From the NCBI RefSeq assembly GCF_028583425.1, contig NC_072791.1, positions 196,950,311-197,014,310 on the forward strand: a DNA stretch of 64,000 nt, given 5' to 3'. This stretch comes from Eublepharis macularius. Its lineage: Eukaryota; Chordata; Lepidosauria; Squamata; Eublepharidae. Shown here piece by piece: positions 1-10,151 of the stretch. Position 1 is the first letter of the stretch, and the number at the start of each line of letters is the position of its first letter. The position numbers and the translations under genes are program-made. The notes under the pieces were generated by a model that was not told where the DNA came from, did no database searches, and saw only the letters and a program-made list of their open reading frames with translations.

Positions 1-130
1 GGCATCCTGGTCTTGCAGCTGTAATGGAGAGCCAAGCTGTAAAACCAGGACGCCTACACTTCCCATCAAAACTTGAGGTAAGCGGACAAGTGTCCAACCT
101 GTGTCAGGCGTCACTTGTAGCTTGGCTCTC
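1..130. mobile_element. MITE, right part, cut by window start
   Basis: This matches the right two thirds of the MITE at 54669-54875: both carry the phrase around TCCTGGTCTTGCAGCTG and end in a terminus reading CACTTGTAGCTTGG. The reverse complement of the end here begins GAGAGCCAAGCTACAAGTGA. The left terminus lies outside the window, so the target duplication cannot be tested. A 61-codon frame across it is not credible as a gene. Confidence 0.6.
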
Positions 131-1256
131 AGGCAAAAGCAAAAACGAGGTAGAACCTGGGCACTGTTTACTGCAGCTCAGGACAGCTGCTGTTCCATCT
201 TCTGGATGAAGAGGCAGGTTCCCTATTGCCTAAAAATCTGCAACGTCAGGCAGTCTTCATAAACTGCAATAGTCAGAAAAGAACTCACATAGAATGTCAA
301 CAGCTTTTAATTGTTAAAAAAAATTAGGAAGAAACAGTACATGGAGATAAACAGTAAAAAAAATAGCTCTGAAGACACAAATCACTCCTGTAAATGCACA
401 TGGTTGTTCATTATCTTGCAACTTGTTGTTCCAGTACATCATTGAAACTTGTGAATTTAATTAGCTTGAGAGGCATCCGTCTCCCTTCTAAGCACTGTAC
501 AAAGCTAGTCTTGACATTAAAGCAACATCCCATGTCCTTCCAGACAAATCAGATTTAGGAGGAGGTCTGATCTGTTCCCAGTAGGACAGAATACACATTC
601 TAAGAGCCACAAGAACACACAAATTCAAGATCCACTACCTCAACTTTACCAAAAGACCCTTAAAAATGTTGTGCAGGGATGCTTGAAAGGTAAAGCAGTG
701 TCTTTATAGCCTTAATTAATTCCTAGGCTTCATTCCAAAACCCTGAGACATGTCTAGAAAATATGTAAAAACTCTTTTTCCCTTGATAGCTAATGCTGGG
801 TTATAAACTAAGTCTTACGTAAAAGGCGGTCATTTTATGAAACACATTTCCACCTTTAGTAGCTATTTCCCTAAAAAGGTATGCTGCAGCAGTGACACGT
901 ACCTCCCTCTTTCTCCTACTTTACAACAAGCCAAGCAGTTCAGATGGGGAAGAGGAAAGATACAGGTAAGCCATTCAAATGAGTCGGAGAAGACAAGCTG
1001 CTGGCAAACAGTATTAACATGTCTGATACATCGTGCTCAGAGCAAACACAATGACCAAAGCAAACACCCTTCTATCATCCCAAGAAGGAGCACGTGGACT
1101 AAGCCCTCATCATCCAATATCTTTCAAGCATGCAGCAACATGATGAAAGAGAGGGTGGAACAATACAAGAAGTCATCTGCAATTATAAGGCAAAAATTTA
1201 ACCATGGTTCACAGTTCCCCTAAGAACACAGACAACTGTAGTGCTGCTGGTCATAG
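131..1256. other. STK39 intron 1, no feature recognised
   Basis: AT-rich unique-looking sequence. A 128-codon frame at 837-1223 has no recognisable domain and is taken as chance. Confidence 0.5.
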
Positions 1257-1660
1257 ATCCAGAGGAGTTAGCCATGTTAGTCTGTAGTAGTAAAATAGTA
1301 AAGAGTCCAGTAGGACCTTTAAGTCTAACCAACTTTACTGTAGCATAAGCTTTCAAGAACCACAGTTCTCTTCGTCAGGTGCAAGCGCTTCGTCAGATGT
1401 AGTGCTGCTGACAGTGATAGAGTCTCAAAAACCAATTGCCCAAGACAATGCAAAGTCATAGGATGATTGTGAAGTGCAGAGGGTTGTCAGCCTCCAGGTG
1501 CATCTAGGCGAAGAGAAATGCATCATGCATCTGATGCTATGCATCATGCTATGGCTCTCAAAAACTTGTACTACAATAAAGCTGGTTAGTCTTAAAGGTG
1601 CTACTGGACTCTTTACTATTTTGCTCCTACAGACTAACACGGCTAACTCCTCTGGATCTA
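1257..1660. mobile_element. Penelope-like terminal repeat, inverted pair
   Basis: Two copies of one repeat face each other. The left arm (about 1257-1390) reads on the minus strand and the right arm (about 1557-1660) on the plus strand. Both contain the run GGTTAGTCTTAAAGGTGCTA and a distal ACTAACACGGCTAAC motif. The same family recurs at 17155, 35876, 36345 and 42165. Assignment to Penelope-like elements rests on the hammerhead-ribozyme core carried by this family, a known property of Penelope-like terminal repeats. No reverse transcriptase is present in this copy. Confidence 0.55.
1341..1378 (-). ncRNA. hammerhead-ribozyme-like core
   Basis: On the minus strand the order is CTGACGA (1372-1378, fits CUGANGA), a stem II of GAGAAC/GTTCTT closed by TGTG, GAAA (1351-1354), then GCTTATGCTA. 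In that last block GC/GC forms stem III, the U pairs with the last A of GAAA, and A is the expected cleavage position. Stem I pairing is not convincing in this copy, so activity is doubtful. The layout is that of the minimal hammerheads known from Penelope-like elements. Confidence 0.55.
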
Positions 1661-2345
1661 TAGCCTCCAGGTGGTAGCTGGAGATCTCCCGGAATTACAA
1701 CTGATCTCCAGGCAACAGAAATGGCTGCTTTGAAGCAGCGGCGTAGCATAGGTTAGCGCTGCCCGGGGCCAGAGGGGGTGCCCTTGCCCCTAAGTGCACG
1801 TGCAAAGCGCACACGCGCTCCAGGCCCTGCGTGATGACGTCACTTCTGTGATGTCATCACGCAGGGGTGTGCCCCTGCCCTCCCAAGACAGCTTCCACCG
1901 TTCAGGCGGCTTGTCTCACCAACCCTTATCTCTTTGCCACAGCTGCCCGCTTCACCGCTGGGTGCCAAGCTGATGGCAGCAGCGCGGGCAGCTGAGGCAA
2001 AGAGGTAAGGGGCGAGGAGGCAAGCGCAACCTGAACTGCAGGAGCACTCTGGGGGGGCTGGGAGGCGGGCCGCCTGCCGCACTGCCTGTTGTGCTGCCCG
2101 GCTCACTGAGCGCTGAACTGGCAGCAGTGGTGAGGAGGCGAATGGGGGCACTCCCAGGGGGGCCATAGACATGCTGCCCCCTCAAAATTTTGCGCCCGGG
2201 GCAGCCACCCCCTGGCCCTCCCCACGCTATGCCATTGCTTTGAAGGGTGAACTGAGGCCCTCCCTTCCCCAAACCCTGCCATTTTCAGCACCCCCCCCCC
2301 CCGAATCTTCAGGAATTTCCCAGCCTGGACCTGGCAACTCTACTA
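1661..2345. repeat. Older interspersed repeat split by a hAT insertion
   Basis: The left part (about 1661-1735) reads GGAGATCTCCCGG...CTGATCTCCAGG and the right part (2246-2345) reads ...CAGGAATTTCCCAGCCTGGA. Together they look like one repeat interrupted at the hAT target site. A fragment of what may be the same family lies at 47215-47345. Superfamily not determined. Confidence 0.45.
1736..2237. mobile_element. hAT non-autonomous element, 502 bp
   Basis: Flanked by a perfect 8-bp duplication CTTTGAAG (1728-1735 and 2238-2245). The ends are inverted: CAGCGGCGTAGC at the left, and CAATGGCATAGC as the reverse complement of the right. The interior is GC-rich and has a strong hairpin near 1828-1863 built on GTGATGACGTCAC/GTGATGTCATCAC. 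No transposase frame. The 8-bp duplication and CA..TG ends define hAT. Minus-strand frames of 106-110 codons here reflect base composition. Confidence 0.85.
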
Positions 2346-3799
2346 TGGAAAGAGAAACAGGAGGTTCAGAAACTTGGCTGCTGGGCAGAAAGGAAAACCA
2401 GGGATGCTGACCAAATCACAAAACAGCTAAAGAAAATGGGATAAATGTACGCTGCATGCCGAAAAGAAAGGCACTTGACACATCAGTCTGAACCAACCAA
2501 CCCACCAGTTTACTCAACTGTCACAAGTGAAGGACCCTTTACCATCAATGCCATCTTCAGCAGATTTTTTTTAAAAAAACTTTGAGCAATATATGAAGCA
2601 CAGCATTAAAGAAAAGTCAAATGAAAAGTCTAGAGCAAATTTCTTGTTTCACTATTGAATTGTTTCACTTTTACAGAGGCAATTAAGACTTCTGATTTTT
2701 TATACTGTGCATCCCACACATTAATGGATTATTAAGATTTCAATACTTAACGGTTCTAGCTAACTTCCAAAAGAAGCAGCCCCATTCTAAGTCTTGCATT
2801 CATATCCCACATGGCAGAAAACAAGATTTCAGTGTATCTCAGCTTTCATTCCCTCCCCACTTCTATCAGCAATCAGCATTTCTGCTTCCTGTATTGCCCC
2901 TCACATTTTATTATTTGTTCCCTACGAGCTTCTTCTGCAATATTTTTAAGCAAGCATAGATAGTCACAGCACCATAATAAGTCTACTTCCTGGTAGTTCC
3001 AATATCCTCAGGGTGCAGGAGGCCAACAGACTCTTAACAATCACATCCATCAGAAATAATTCTTATACAGCAGGATGAAAAACACTGACTGCAAAAAGAA
3101 GACACTTGTAAATGAAGTATGGAAGGATACACCAACCTAGCAAACATTAATAGCCCACCTGTCTGTACAAAGCCAGTACTCAGGGTACAGCAACAAAGAG
3201 AAACAAAAATGAGCCAACAGTGTCAACATTTTAAAGCCCCTTGAAGCAATCCTTAGCTAGTTTTTTTTTTTAAACTCAGTCCAAGAGCAGGGGGAGGGCT
3301 GCACTCCCAATGTAAAAAGGTCATGAGAAATAGAGAGAACAGTGAAACGAAAGCAAGATGGAATAAAATTGATATAAGACTAAACAAGGCAAGTCCACAA
3401 AAAATACAACTTCACAGAGAAGATGCAAAAGTTCTCCTGAGTTGTGAAGTTCATATATGCTGACCAAGAGAAGTCGAGTGTAAAGGTTACCTGGCTCGAG
3501 ATCAGAGTCTCTCTCACACTGCATTTTTAATGGTCAATGCAATTCATGACAGTTTCTGTAAAGGGAAGTGTGTTGGTTAGACTACTTAAAATGCCAGCAC
3601 AAGAAACGGCCACCCAAAAGGCAAGCTATCCACAAATGTTTCTTTTGAACACTTGCTTTTCTAGACTGCATGCTGTTTGGAGAAGAGACCCATCTACCTG
3701 CACTCAGTATTAACAAACAGAATAAAACTCTAGTTTCCGTGTTTCAGTCATAACTATTGCAGCAAAAACTCCATGAATTTAGTCCATTAGAAAGTTACA
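2346..3799. other. STK39 intron 1, no feature recognised
   Basis: AT-rich sequence with short homopolymer runs. No gene, RNA or clear repeat was recognised. Confidence 0.45.
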
Positions 3800-4260
3800 A
3801 ATAACCTGGAGGCAAATAACTGGGGGGTAACTTCCCCCACCCAGCACTGACCCAATCCAGGCCATGTTGGCCCTTATCCAGGCCGAAACGGGCCAAAAAT
3901 TGCCATTTTGGGGCTGTTTCGGCCCGGATTGGGGCCAAAACAGCCGGGACTGGGTTTGTGCCAGGTGGGGAAGGCTTCCCCCACCCAGAACTGACCCAAA
4001 ACGGGCCCAAAATGGCCATTTTGGGCCTGTTTTGGCCCAGATCGGGGACGAAACAGCCGGGATCAGGTTGGTGCCAGATGGGGGAAGGTTCCCCTGCCCG
4101 GCACCAACACGATCCAGGCCATTTTGGCCCTGATTCGGGCCGTTTTGGCTCCAATTGAGGCCTAAATGGGCCTAAAGTCAGGTGGGTGGGGCCACCCGAC
4201 TTGGGCGAACTGCCAGAACGCCATTCCGGTGCATTCCCCCTCGAAATGAGCCCTGGAGGT
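3800..4260. repeat. GC-rich MITE-like repeat with CCATTTTGGGCC subrepeats
   Basis: The interior is built from reshuffled units such as CCATTTTGGG, GGCCAAAA and CGGCCC, as in the hAT family at 22059, 37167, 43060 and 44157. The right end GAAATGAGCCCTG matches that family's terminus. The left terminus is missing or degenerate. A weak 8-bp pair GGAGGCAA/GGAGGTAA flanks it but leaves poor ends. Frames on both strands here follow the subrepeats and are not genes. Confidence 0.5.
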
Positions 4261-6021
4261 AACACTCAAGATATTTCCACATTATTATTAATCATCTGTT
4301 GAGTCTTTATCTTGCTCTCCCTTTAGCAAAGTTTACAGCCTAATCTCTAATAAAAACAAAATAATTAGACAGAAAAGTAGGAGAAAAAGTTAGTAAACCT
4401 TTAGCACAAAGATACAAACCTATTGACACTATAATATATTAAAGATGATATTATGTTCTGTGTTAAAATGGGGAATGTATATTGAGCTAAGTGATAATCT
4501 TGCACAAAGGGTGAAAGAGCAGTTCTACATTTCGCAGACCAAGTAGGAAATGGGTTTTCCATTTGCCTTTCATCTAACAGTTATCACATCATCCTCATTG
4601 CAAAGTCCACTTCCTGTTTAAGCTAGGAAACATGCACAACTGCTCAGTTTCATCTATTGCTACCAGCAGGCTGGGCGAGTTCTGCATTTTCTTTCTTCAG
4701 ACCTTCACTCTACAGAGGAACTGCCGAATGTGAGAAAGATAACTATCTAGGAGAAGATTACACAAGCCTTTAATGCAACAGGAAGCTAATTTAGCATCTG
4801 CAGAGAAAGGAACCACTCATTACTGCTGAAACCGAAAGTTTTCTGTGCTCTCAATGTATGTAAGCTAGAAACTAGTGTTTGCTACAAACAGACTGGTATA
4901 TTGTCAAAAAAACCCTCTAATCGTTGGCCAAAAAAAAGTTTGGCCTCTCATTTGACTTGCTTGTTTGTACCTCCATTGGTTAGTCTGATTCAATTTATTT
5001 GTAGTACAATAGCTAAAACAAGGTTGAACACCTTGGGATATGATTTCCAATGAAAAAGAGAAGCCACTTACATCATACACATGTTGAAGGCACAGTTCTA
5101 TGCCTATGGTTGTGTGAAAGTATTCAAGGTTTCTTTCCTAGGCTGTGCCTCTTCAGGAAAACAACCTCATGTACACAAAACGTTTTGCCCCTCATCTGAA
5201 AGAAGAGGATTAAGAAGCCACTGTGCACCTTATTCAGGTAAGCCTTCCACACACACAGCCTTAGGCCACCTGCAGTAAAGACTCGGCTCTTCACAGTTAA
5301 CTGAAATAAGGTTTGACTTGCTGAATCAGAGGGTTGAAACCGGTGTGAAGAAAAATGTCTTGTCCCTTTAATAGAGGCTTAAGGTGTGGAAATTGATGCT
5401 TCACCTGAAAAATGATACTCAATTAATCCTATATTAAAAAGACAGGACATTTTTCTCCAAGCCAGCTGGCAACTCCATTTATAACTTAAGTAACAACATT
5501 GAACTTGCTTGATATGATAGAGGGGGGAAAAATATATGTTATGTATAAGTCAGGGCTTCTTTATTTGGGGGCTGGCTCCTAGGTCCAAACAAAAAAAAGG
5601 CAAGTCTCTAAATATTTCAAATAAATAAATAAATAAAATTACTGATGTAACATATAAAATGTGTGTTTGAATAAGGAGCATGGAGATACACACAATTTTA
5701 AGTAGTTGTTATTTTCCCCTCTTATGCTTATAATCTGATTTTTATCTTCTTTTACAACCTGTTTCACAGACTTTCTGGCCAAAATGCAGCTTCAGTAATC
5801 TGAAGTACTTCAGGTGAGTTGCCTTTTCTTCAATTTTTAAATGGCATATATTTAGTTAAATCTACAGCTGATATTGATTAAGTGTAGCTTTCATTAAATA
5901 TTGCTTCAGTAAGATCCGGGCAGGCCAAGTCAAGGCTATTGTTTCATGGATGATGTTGAATTTAACTGGTGTGATACCTGGAGCCCTTATTTTCCTTCTC
6001 AATTCAATATATTTTGTGAAG
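4261..6021. other. STK39 intron 1, no gene; short simple repeats
   Basis: AT-rich sequence with an AAAT run at about 5618-5637. Nothing else recognised. Confidence 0.45.
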
Positions 6022-6540
6022 GAAGGCGGCATGGTACAGCCTGATCTCGTCAGATCTTGCTAAGCAAGGTCAGTACTTGGATAGGTGACCACTAGAAATG
6101 GGCACAAACTGGGAAAATTCTGAACCGTGTGGTTCATGGTCCACAGTGTTTCACAAACCACAAACTTTCTCGAATTTGCCCCAGTTCGCAAACCAGTTCA
6201 TTTGGTTCGTGAAAATGTCACTTCCAGGTCAGCATTGCTTAGGAAACTGATTGATCGGCACCAGGCTGTCTGCAGTGATGAACTGAAATATGAACCAAAC
6301 TAAGCAGGTTAAAATTCATCATGGTTCATGAGAAATGAGCTCTCACAAACCACTGGTTCACAAACCACAAACTGGCCCAGTTCGTGACGAACTCTGGTTC
6401 ATATTTCAGTTTGTGCCCACCTCTAGTGACCACCAAGGAAGACTCTGCAGAGGAAGGTACTGGAAAACCAGCTCTGCTTCTCACTTTCCATGAAAGCCCC
6501 TTGCTGGGGTTAGCATAAGTCAGTTATGACTTGATACAGG
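6022..6540 (+). repeat. 5S-rRNA-derived SINE, interrupted
   Basis: The head resembles 5S rRNA: CCTGATCTCGTCAGATCT, GCTAAGCAAGGTCAG and GTACTTGGATAGG, the intragenic pol III promoter region. The body after the head includes ACCACCAAGGAAGACTCTGC. It is split at 6085-6092 by a hAT element that duplicated GTGACCAC from the 5S part. The start, reading GGCATGGTACAG, is divergent from functional 5S. This is a SINE3-type repeat, not a 5S gene. Confidence 0.7.
6093..6425. mobile_element. hAT MITE, 333 bp, in a 5S-SINE
   Basis: Perfect 8-bp duplication GTGACCAC (6085-6092 and 6426-6433). Ends are TAGAAATGGGCAC and ...GTGCCCACCTCTA, inverted with TAGAGGTGGGCAC. The interior repeats GGTTCATGG/AACCACAAACT motifs in both orientations. 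The same family sits at 45892-46258. No coding capacity. Confidence 0.88.
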
Positions 6541-6584
6541 AGAAGTGGGCTAGTTATTTCACCAATTTCCATCCCATCAGGAAA

Positions 6585-6812
6585 GCCAGTTTGGTGTAGT
6601 GGCTAAGAGCACGGGACTCTAATCTGGAGAGCTGGGTTTGATTCCCCACTCCTCCACTTGGCCAGCTGGGTGACCTTGGGTCAGTCACAGCTTCTAGGAG
6701 CTCTCTCAGTCCCACCCACCTCACAGGGTGTGTTTGTTGTAGGGATAATAATGACATACTTTGTAAACCACTCTGAGTGGGCATTAAGTTGTTATTGTTG
6801 TTATTATTATAA
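6585..6812 (+). repeat. tRNA-derived SINE with LINE-like tail
   Basis: The pol III A-box-like TGGTGTAGTGGCTAAGAG and B-box-like GGTTTGATTCCCC lie in the expected order. The body follows (GACCTTGGGTCAGTCACAG...CCCACCCACCTCACAGGG) and the 3' part reads TTTGTAAACCACTCTGAGTGGG with an ATT-rich tail. Related copies are at 23808, 28871 and 61809. Confidence 0.8.
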
Positions 6813-7141
6813 TGCATAGCCACTTCTGCAGAAGACAGAAAATAAGGGTTTCCCATACAGCTCAGATCAAAGAAGACTGTACATTTGACCACAACATGGT
6901 GTACTTTTACAGCAACCTCACCACTAAAATTATGTGCAACTGGAGCCACTCCCAGTAGCTCAAGGCTAGATTCCTTGCAAGACTCGAGATTTGTTCAAAG
7001 AATTAAAGTATTTTCACTGGTGGAAACAATCTGACATATTAACGATAAGAACTGGGATTAGATTACAGCAGAGCAAGCAGTAAAGCTGGGTAGCCAATTT
7101 TCCTGTAAACATTACAAGGCAGAAGCAATGAAGCAGTTGAA

Positions 7142-7405
7142 CTGTATTGTCAAAGGCTTTCATGACCGAAGAACGATGGTTGTTGTGGGTTTTCTGGGCT
7201 GTATGGCCGTGGTCTTGGCATTGTAGTTCCTGACGTTTCGCCAGCAGCTGTGGCTGGCATCTTCAGAGGTGTAGCACCAAAAGACAGAGATCTCTCAGTG
7301 TCACAGTGACACTGAAGATGCCAGCCACAGCTGCTGGCGAAACGTCAGGAACTACAATGCCAAGACCACGGCCATACAGCCTGGAAAACCCACAACAACC
7401 AAGCA
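7142..7405. repeat. Long palindromic repeat, Penelope-like hammerhead family
   Basis: Two near-perfect inverted arms (about 7165-7272 and 7308-7400) share AACCCACAACAACC, GGCCATACAGCC and GACGTTTCGCCAGCAGC. Read outward, each arm has a hammerhead-like core: CTGAAGA, or TCTGAAGAT in the other arm, then a perfect GCCAGC/GCTGGC stem, then GAAAC. The spacer is about 35 bp. Stem III and stem I are not clear. The arrangement parallels the inverted pairs at 1257 and 35876. Confidence 0.6.
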
Positions 7406-7935
7406 GTTGAACTATTTATACACCAGACAGTAGTAAGGCAGAGAGTAACTTCAGCTTCCTCTACACCCTACTCCCTTTTCACATGCAAAAAAGAGCCCTA
7501 TTTAAATTATGCATGTAAAGGCACACACGTATAGAAGCGAGGGCAAGATCATTCTGCAAAGCCTTGTCCGCTCATCTATATACGTTCATTCTAACCTGGG
7601 CATAGGGCGTACAGGTGCACCAACTCTGTCCATACAACTGGGAATCCTTCAAAAGTAGCAGTTCCCACAGGACGGTAGACAGATCCTGAGATAACTACTT
7701 GAACTCTCTTCACCCTGTTTTTACACATGCAAGAGGTGAATCAGAAGATAAAAATTAGCAGAAAAGGTAACCTACCACCCAAGCAAGATCAAATGACTCA
7801 TCCTCGAATGAAAGATAAGTGATCACGTTAACAATAACATGGCTCAGTCTCTAGTGATGTGGTTTGCAGTTGCACAAACAATGTGACCAGTGAATGACTC
7901 AGGATAGTCGGGAATGAGGCAAATGAGACACTCCG
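7406..7935. other. Unique-looking intron sequence left of DIRS
   Basis: No gene or repeat recognised. The final bases CACTCCG adjoin the DIRS left boundary. Confidence 0.45.
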
Positions 7936-7974
7936 GAAAACAGGGTTAACATACCTGTAACTTATGTTCATCGA

Positions 7975-8163
7975 GTTCTTCTGTGCTGACACACATGGGG
8001 ACTGCGCAGGCGCAGGCCAGCCGCCGGAGAATTTTCTAGAGCTTCCATGGCTCCGAAGGGGCCGTTTGTCGCGCGCCTCAGCGACCGTCTTCCCGCCCAA
8101 ACGGTCACGTGATCCTACAGCGACCAACGGCCCCTTCCCTCAGTTCTCCTTTGCTGCCGCTTG
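7975..8163 (+). repeat. DIRS inverted terminal repeat, left copy
   Basis: About 189 bp, inverted relative to 13840-14029. Shared landmarks are GTTCTTCTGTG, GGGGACTGCGCAGGCGCAGG, TCTAGAGCTTCCATGGCTCC, the GTTTGTCGCGCGCCTCAGCG block and ACGGTCACGTGATCC. The copies differ by a few substitutions and an indel near the inner end, and by CTGACACACA versus CCTCCACACA near the tip. Confidence 0.92.
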
Positions 8164-8262
8164 ACCAACACACTTCAGCCATAACACCTTAAAAACACCA
8201 ATATCCGTTACAGCCATCACAGTATTGTGCATTGGAGTTCACAGCGGGGTAGGAGGGAGGGT

Positions 8263-8353
8263 TGTGTGTCAGCACAGAAGAACTCGATGAACATAAGTTA
8301 CAGGTATGTTAACCCTGTTTTCATCTTCGTTCTTCTGTGCCTCCACACATGGG
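8263..8353 (-). repeat. DIRS internal complementary region
   Basis: 8263-8322 is the inverse complement of the left tip (7936-7993) and 8320-8353 of the right tip (about 14006-14038). The two halves meet at TTC (8320-8322), the complement of the boundary GAA. In DIRS-1 such a region brings the two ends together to template a circular intermediate. Position between the recombinase frame and the 3' terminal repeat fits the family. Confidence 0.88.
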
Positions 8354-8585
8354 AGTGTACCAAGCTTCACACAATAAGGAAGGCGGGGGTGAAGTCCAAC
8401 ACAATTTTATTGAACAAACAAGAACAACAATAAATAGATATGCATATATACATCTATGTAAAAAACTGTGTAAGGACACATAAATATTCAATATTTACAT
8501 ATATACACACCCCCAGGTACATATATACACACTGTCACTCAAGGGTACCCAGCAGGTACGCCAAGAAAGTCATTCCAAAACTCCC

Positions 8586-10151
8586 TCAGGAAAAAAGGGA
8601 GTGTAAGACAGCCTTGGCCACAGATACATCCTGCTCCGCATTGACATCAACGGCGTAATGCCTGACAAAGGTGTCTGCAGAGGACCATGTGGCTGCTTTA
8701 CAAATGTTAACCAGGGGCACCCCCCTGAGGAGTGCCGAAGAGGATGCTTGGGACCGCGTGGAGTGGGCTCTGACATGGAGCGGGCAAGCCACCCCTGCCA
8801 GGGAATAGGCCTTGCTAATGGCCGTCACAATCCACCTAGACAGGGTCTGCGAGGAAGCCCTGTTACCCTTGTCCTTGGCCCCAAAACATACAAACAGGTG
8901 AGGACAGGTGCGGAATTCCTTTGTCCTATCAAGGTAATAGGCTAGGGCCCTCTTCAAGTCTAGGGAATGGAGGGCCTTTTCCCCCTTAGAGGAAGGTTGA
9001 GGAAAGAATGCAGGCAGTGAGATATCCTGCGAGAGGTGGAAGGCGGACACCACCTTGGGCAGGAACCCGAGGCAGGGACGCAGGACCACCTTGTTGGGAT
9101 GAAACACAAGAAAGGGAGGGTCAGACCGCAGTGCAGACAGCTCACTGACCCTTCTGGCCGATGTGACGGCCACCAAGAATGCTACCTTGTAGGATAGCAT
9201 ATCCAAGGGGCAGGTAGCCATAGGTTCAAATGGAGGCAACATGAGACGTGAGAGCACCAAGGACAGCGACCACTGAGGCACTGGCGCTGACACAGGTGGG
9301 TAAAGATTGTACATGCCCTTAAGGAACTGGCGGGATTGTGGGTGAGAAAACACCGTAGCACCCTCAACTCGGGTGTGGGCAGCTGATATCGCTGCCAGGT
9401 GGACCTTGAGGGAGGAAGCCTTCAAGCCCAGGCCACGCAAGTGGCACAAATACTCGAACACAACCCCCAAGGGACTGTTGTCAGGCACCACCCCTCTGGC
9501 AAGTGCCCAGAGCTCAAACCTGCGCCACTTGGCCGCATAAGCGCGCCTAGTGGATGGCCGACGAGCATTCAGGAGGACCCTCTGTACCTCGTCAGTAAAG
9601 CCTATCGGGGAGGAACGATCCGCCAAGCCGTTAGGTGCAGCTTCCTGGGATCGTGGTGGACCAGGCTCCCGCTTAGGAGAAGGTCTTGCCGAGGGGGCAG
9701 ACTGACATATGTCCGTTGGGACATCCGCAGGAGCTTCGGGAACCAAACCTGCCGTGGCCAGAAGGGGGCCACCAGGATGCAGTCCGTCCCGTCCTCCTCT
9801 ATCTTGCACAGGACCCTGGGAATCAAGGGGAACGGAGGAAACATGTAGTGCAAGCCCTGCGTCCACGTAAACTGGAAGGCATCCCCAATAGAGAGGGGGT
9901 CGCTCCCTGCCCTGGAACAGAACGTGTGGGCCTTGGTGGTCGCCGCAGTGGCGAACACGTCTATCACTGGATGACCCCACATCCGGAAGATCGGCCCAAC
10001 GCACTCTCCGTTCAGTTCCCACTCGTGGTCTAGTAACGGGGCCCTGCTGAGGGCATCTGCCCGGGCATTGTCTGACCCAGCCACGTGTATAGCACGGAGC
10101 GACACGCCGTTCTTGATAGCCCACTGCCAAGTGAGTGTGGCTTCCCGGCAC
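8586..10151 (-). CDS. DIRS tyrosine recombinase (integrase-like)
   Basis: The open frame has 521 codons. The first 180 or so overlap the end of the RT frame in another frame and look low-complexity, so the functional start is probably nearer residue 180. No good ATG decides it, and translation may depend on frameshifting or re-initiation. From residue about 185 the protein shows an N-terminal SAM-like domain (RPSTRRAYAAKWRRF). The catalytic domain follows with a first Arg in TSARRVSEL (about residue 330), H-x-x-R in RAHSTRS (about 464) and the nucleophile Tyr in FVRHYAVD (about 498). All catalytic positions are present and the frame is unbroken. It would integrate the circular cDNA by strand exchange without an RNase-H-type integrase. 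This is the best evidence for the DIRS assignment. Confidence 0.9.
   Translation of the reverse strand: MPGSHTHLAVGYQERRVAPCYTRGWVRQCPGRCPQQGPVTRPRVGTERRVRWADLPDVGSSSDRRVRHCGDHQGPHVLFQGRERPPLYWGCLPVYVDAGLALHVSSVPLDSQGPVQDRGGRDGLHPGGPLLATAGLVPEAPADVPTDICQSAPSARPSPKREPGPPRSQEAAPNGLADRSSPIGFTDEVQRVLLNARRPSTRRAYAAKWRRFELWALARGVVPDNSPLGVVFEYLCHLRGLGLKASSLKVHLAAISAAHTRVEGATVFSHPQSRQFLKGMYNLYPPVSAPVPQWSLSLVLSRLMLPPFEPMATCPLDMLSYKVAFLVAVTSARRVSELSALRSDPPFLVFHPNKVVLRPCLGFLPKVVSAFHLSQDISLPAFFPQPSSKGEKALHSLDLKRALAYYLDRTKEFRTCPHLFVCFGAKDKGNRASSQTLSRWIVTAISKAYSLAGVACPLHVRAHSTRSQASSSALLRGVPLVNICKAATWSSADTFVRHYAVDVNAEQDVSVAKAVLHSLFS

Noticed and set aside
837..1223. 128-codon frame in STK39 intron 1
   Set aside because: No domain and no codon bias visible; near a repeat but not part of a recognised one.
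3795..4265. 156-codon Pro/Gly/Trp-rich protein
   Set aside because: The frame follows the ATTTTGGGCC subrepeats of a MITE; similar frames occur in other copies of the family.
6028..6100. 5S rRNA gene
   Set aside because: Only the central part resembles 5S and it is joined to a SINE body and broken by a hAT element.
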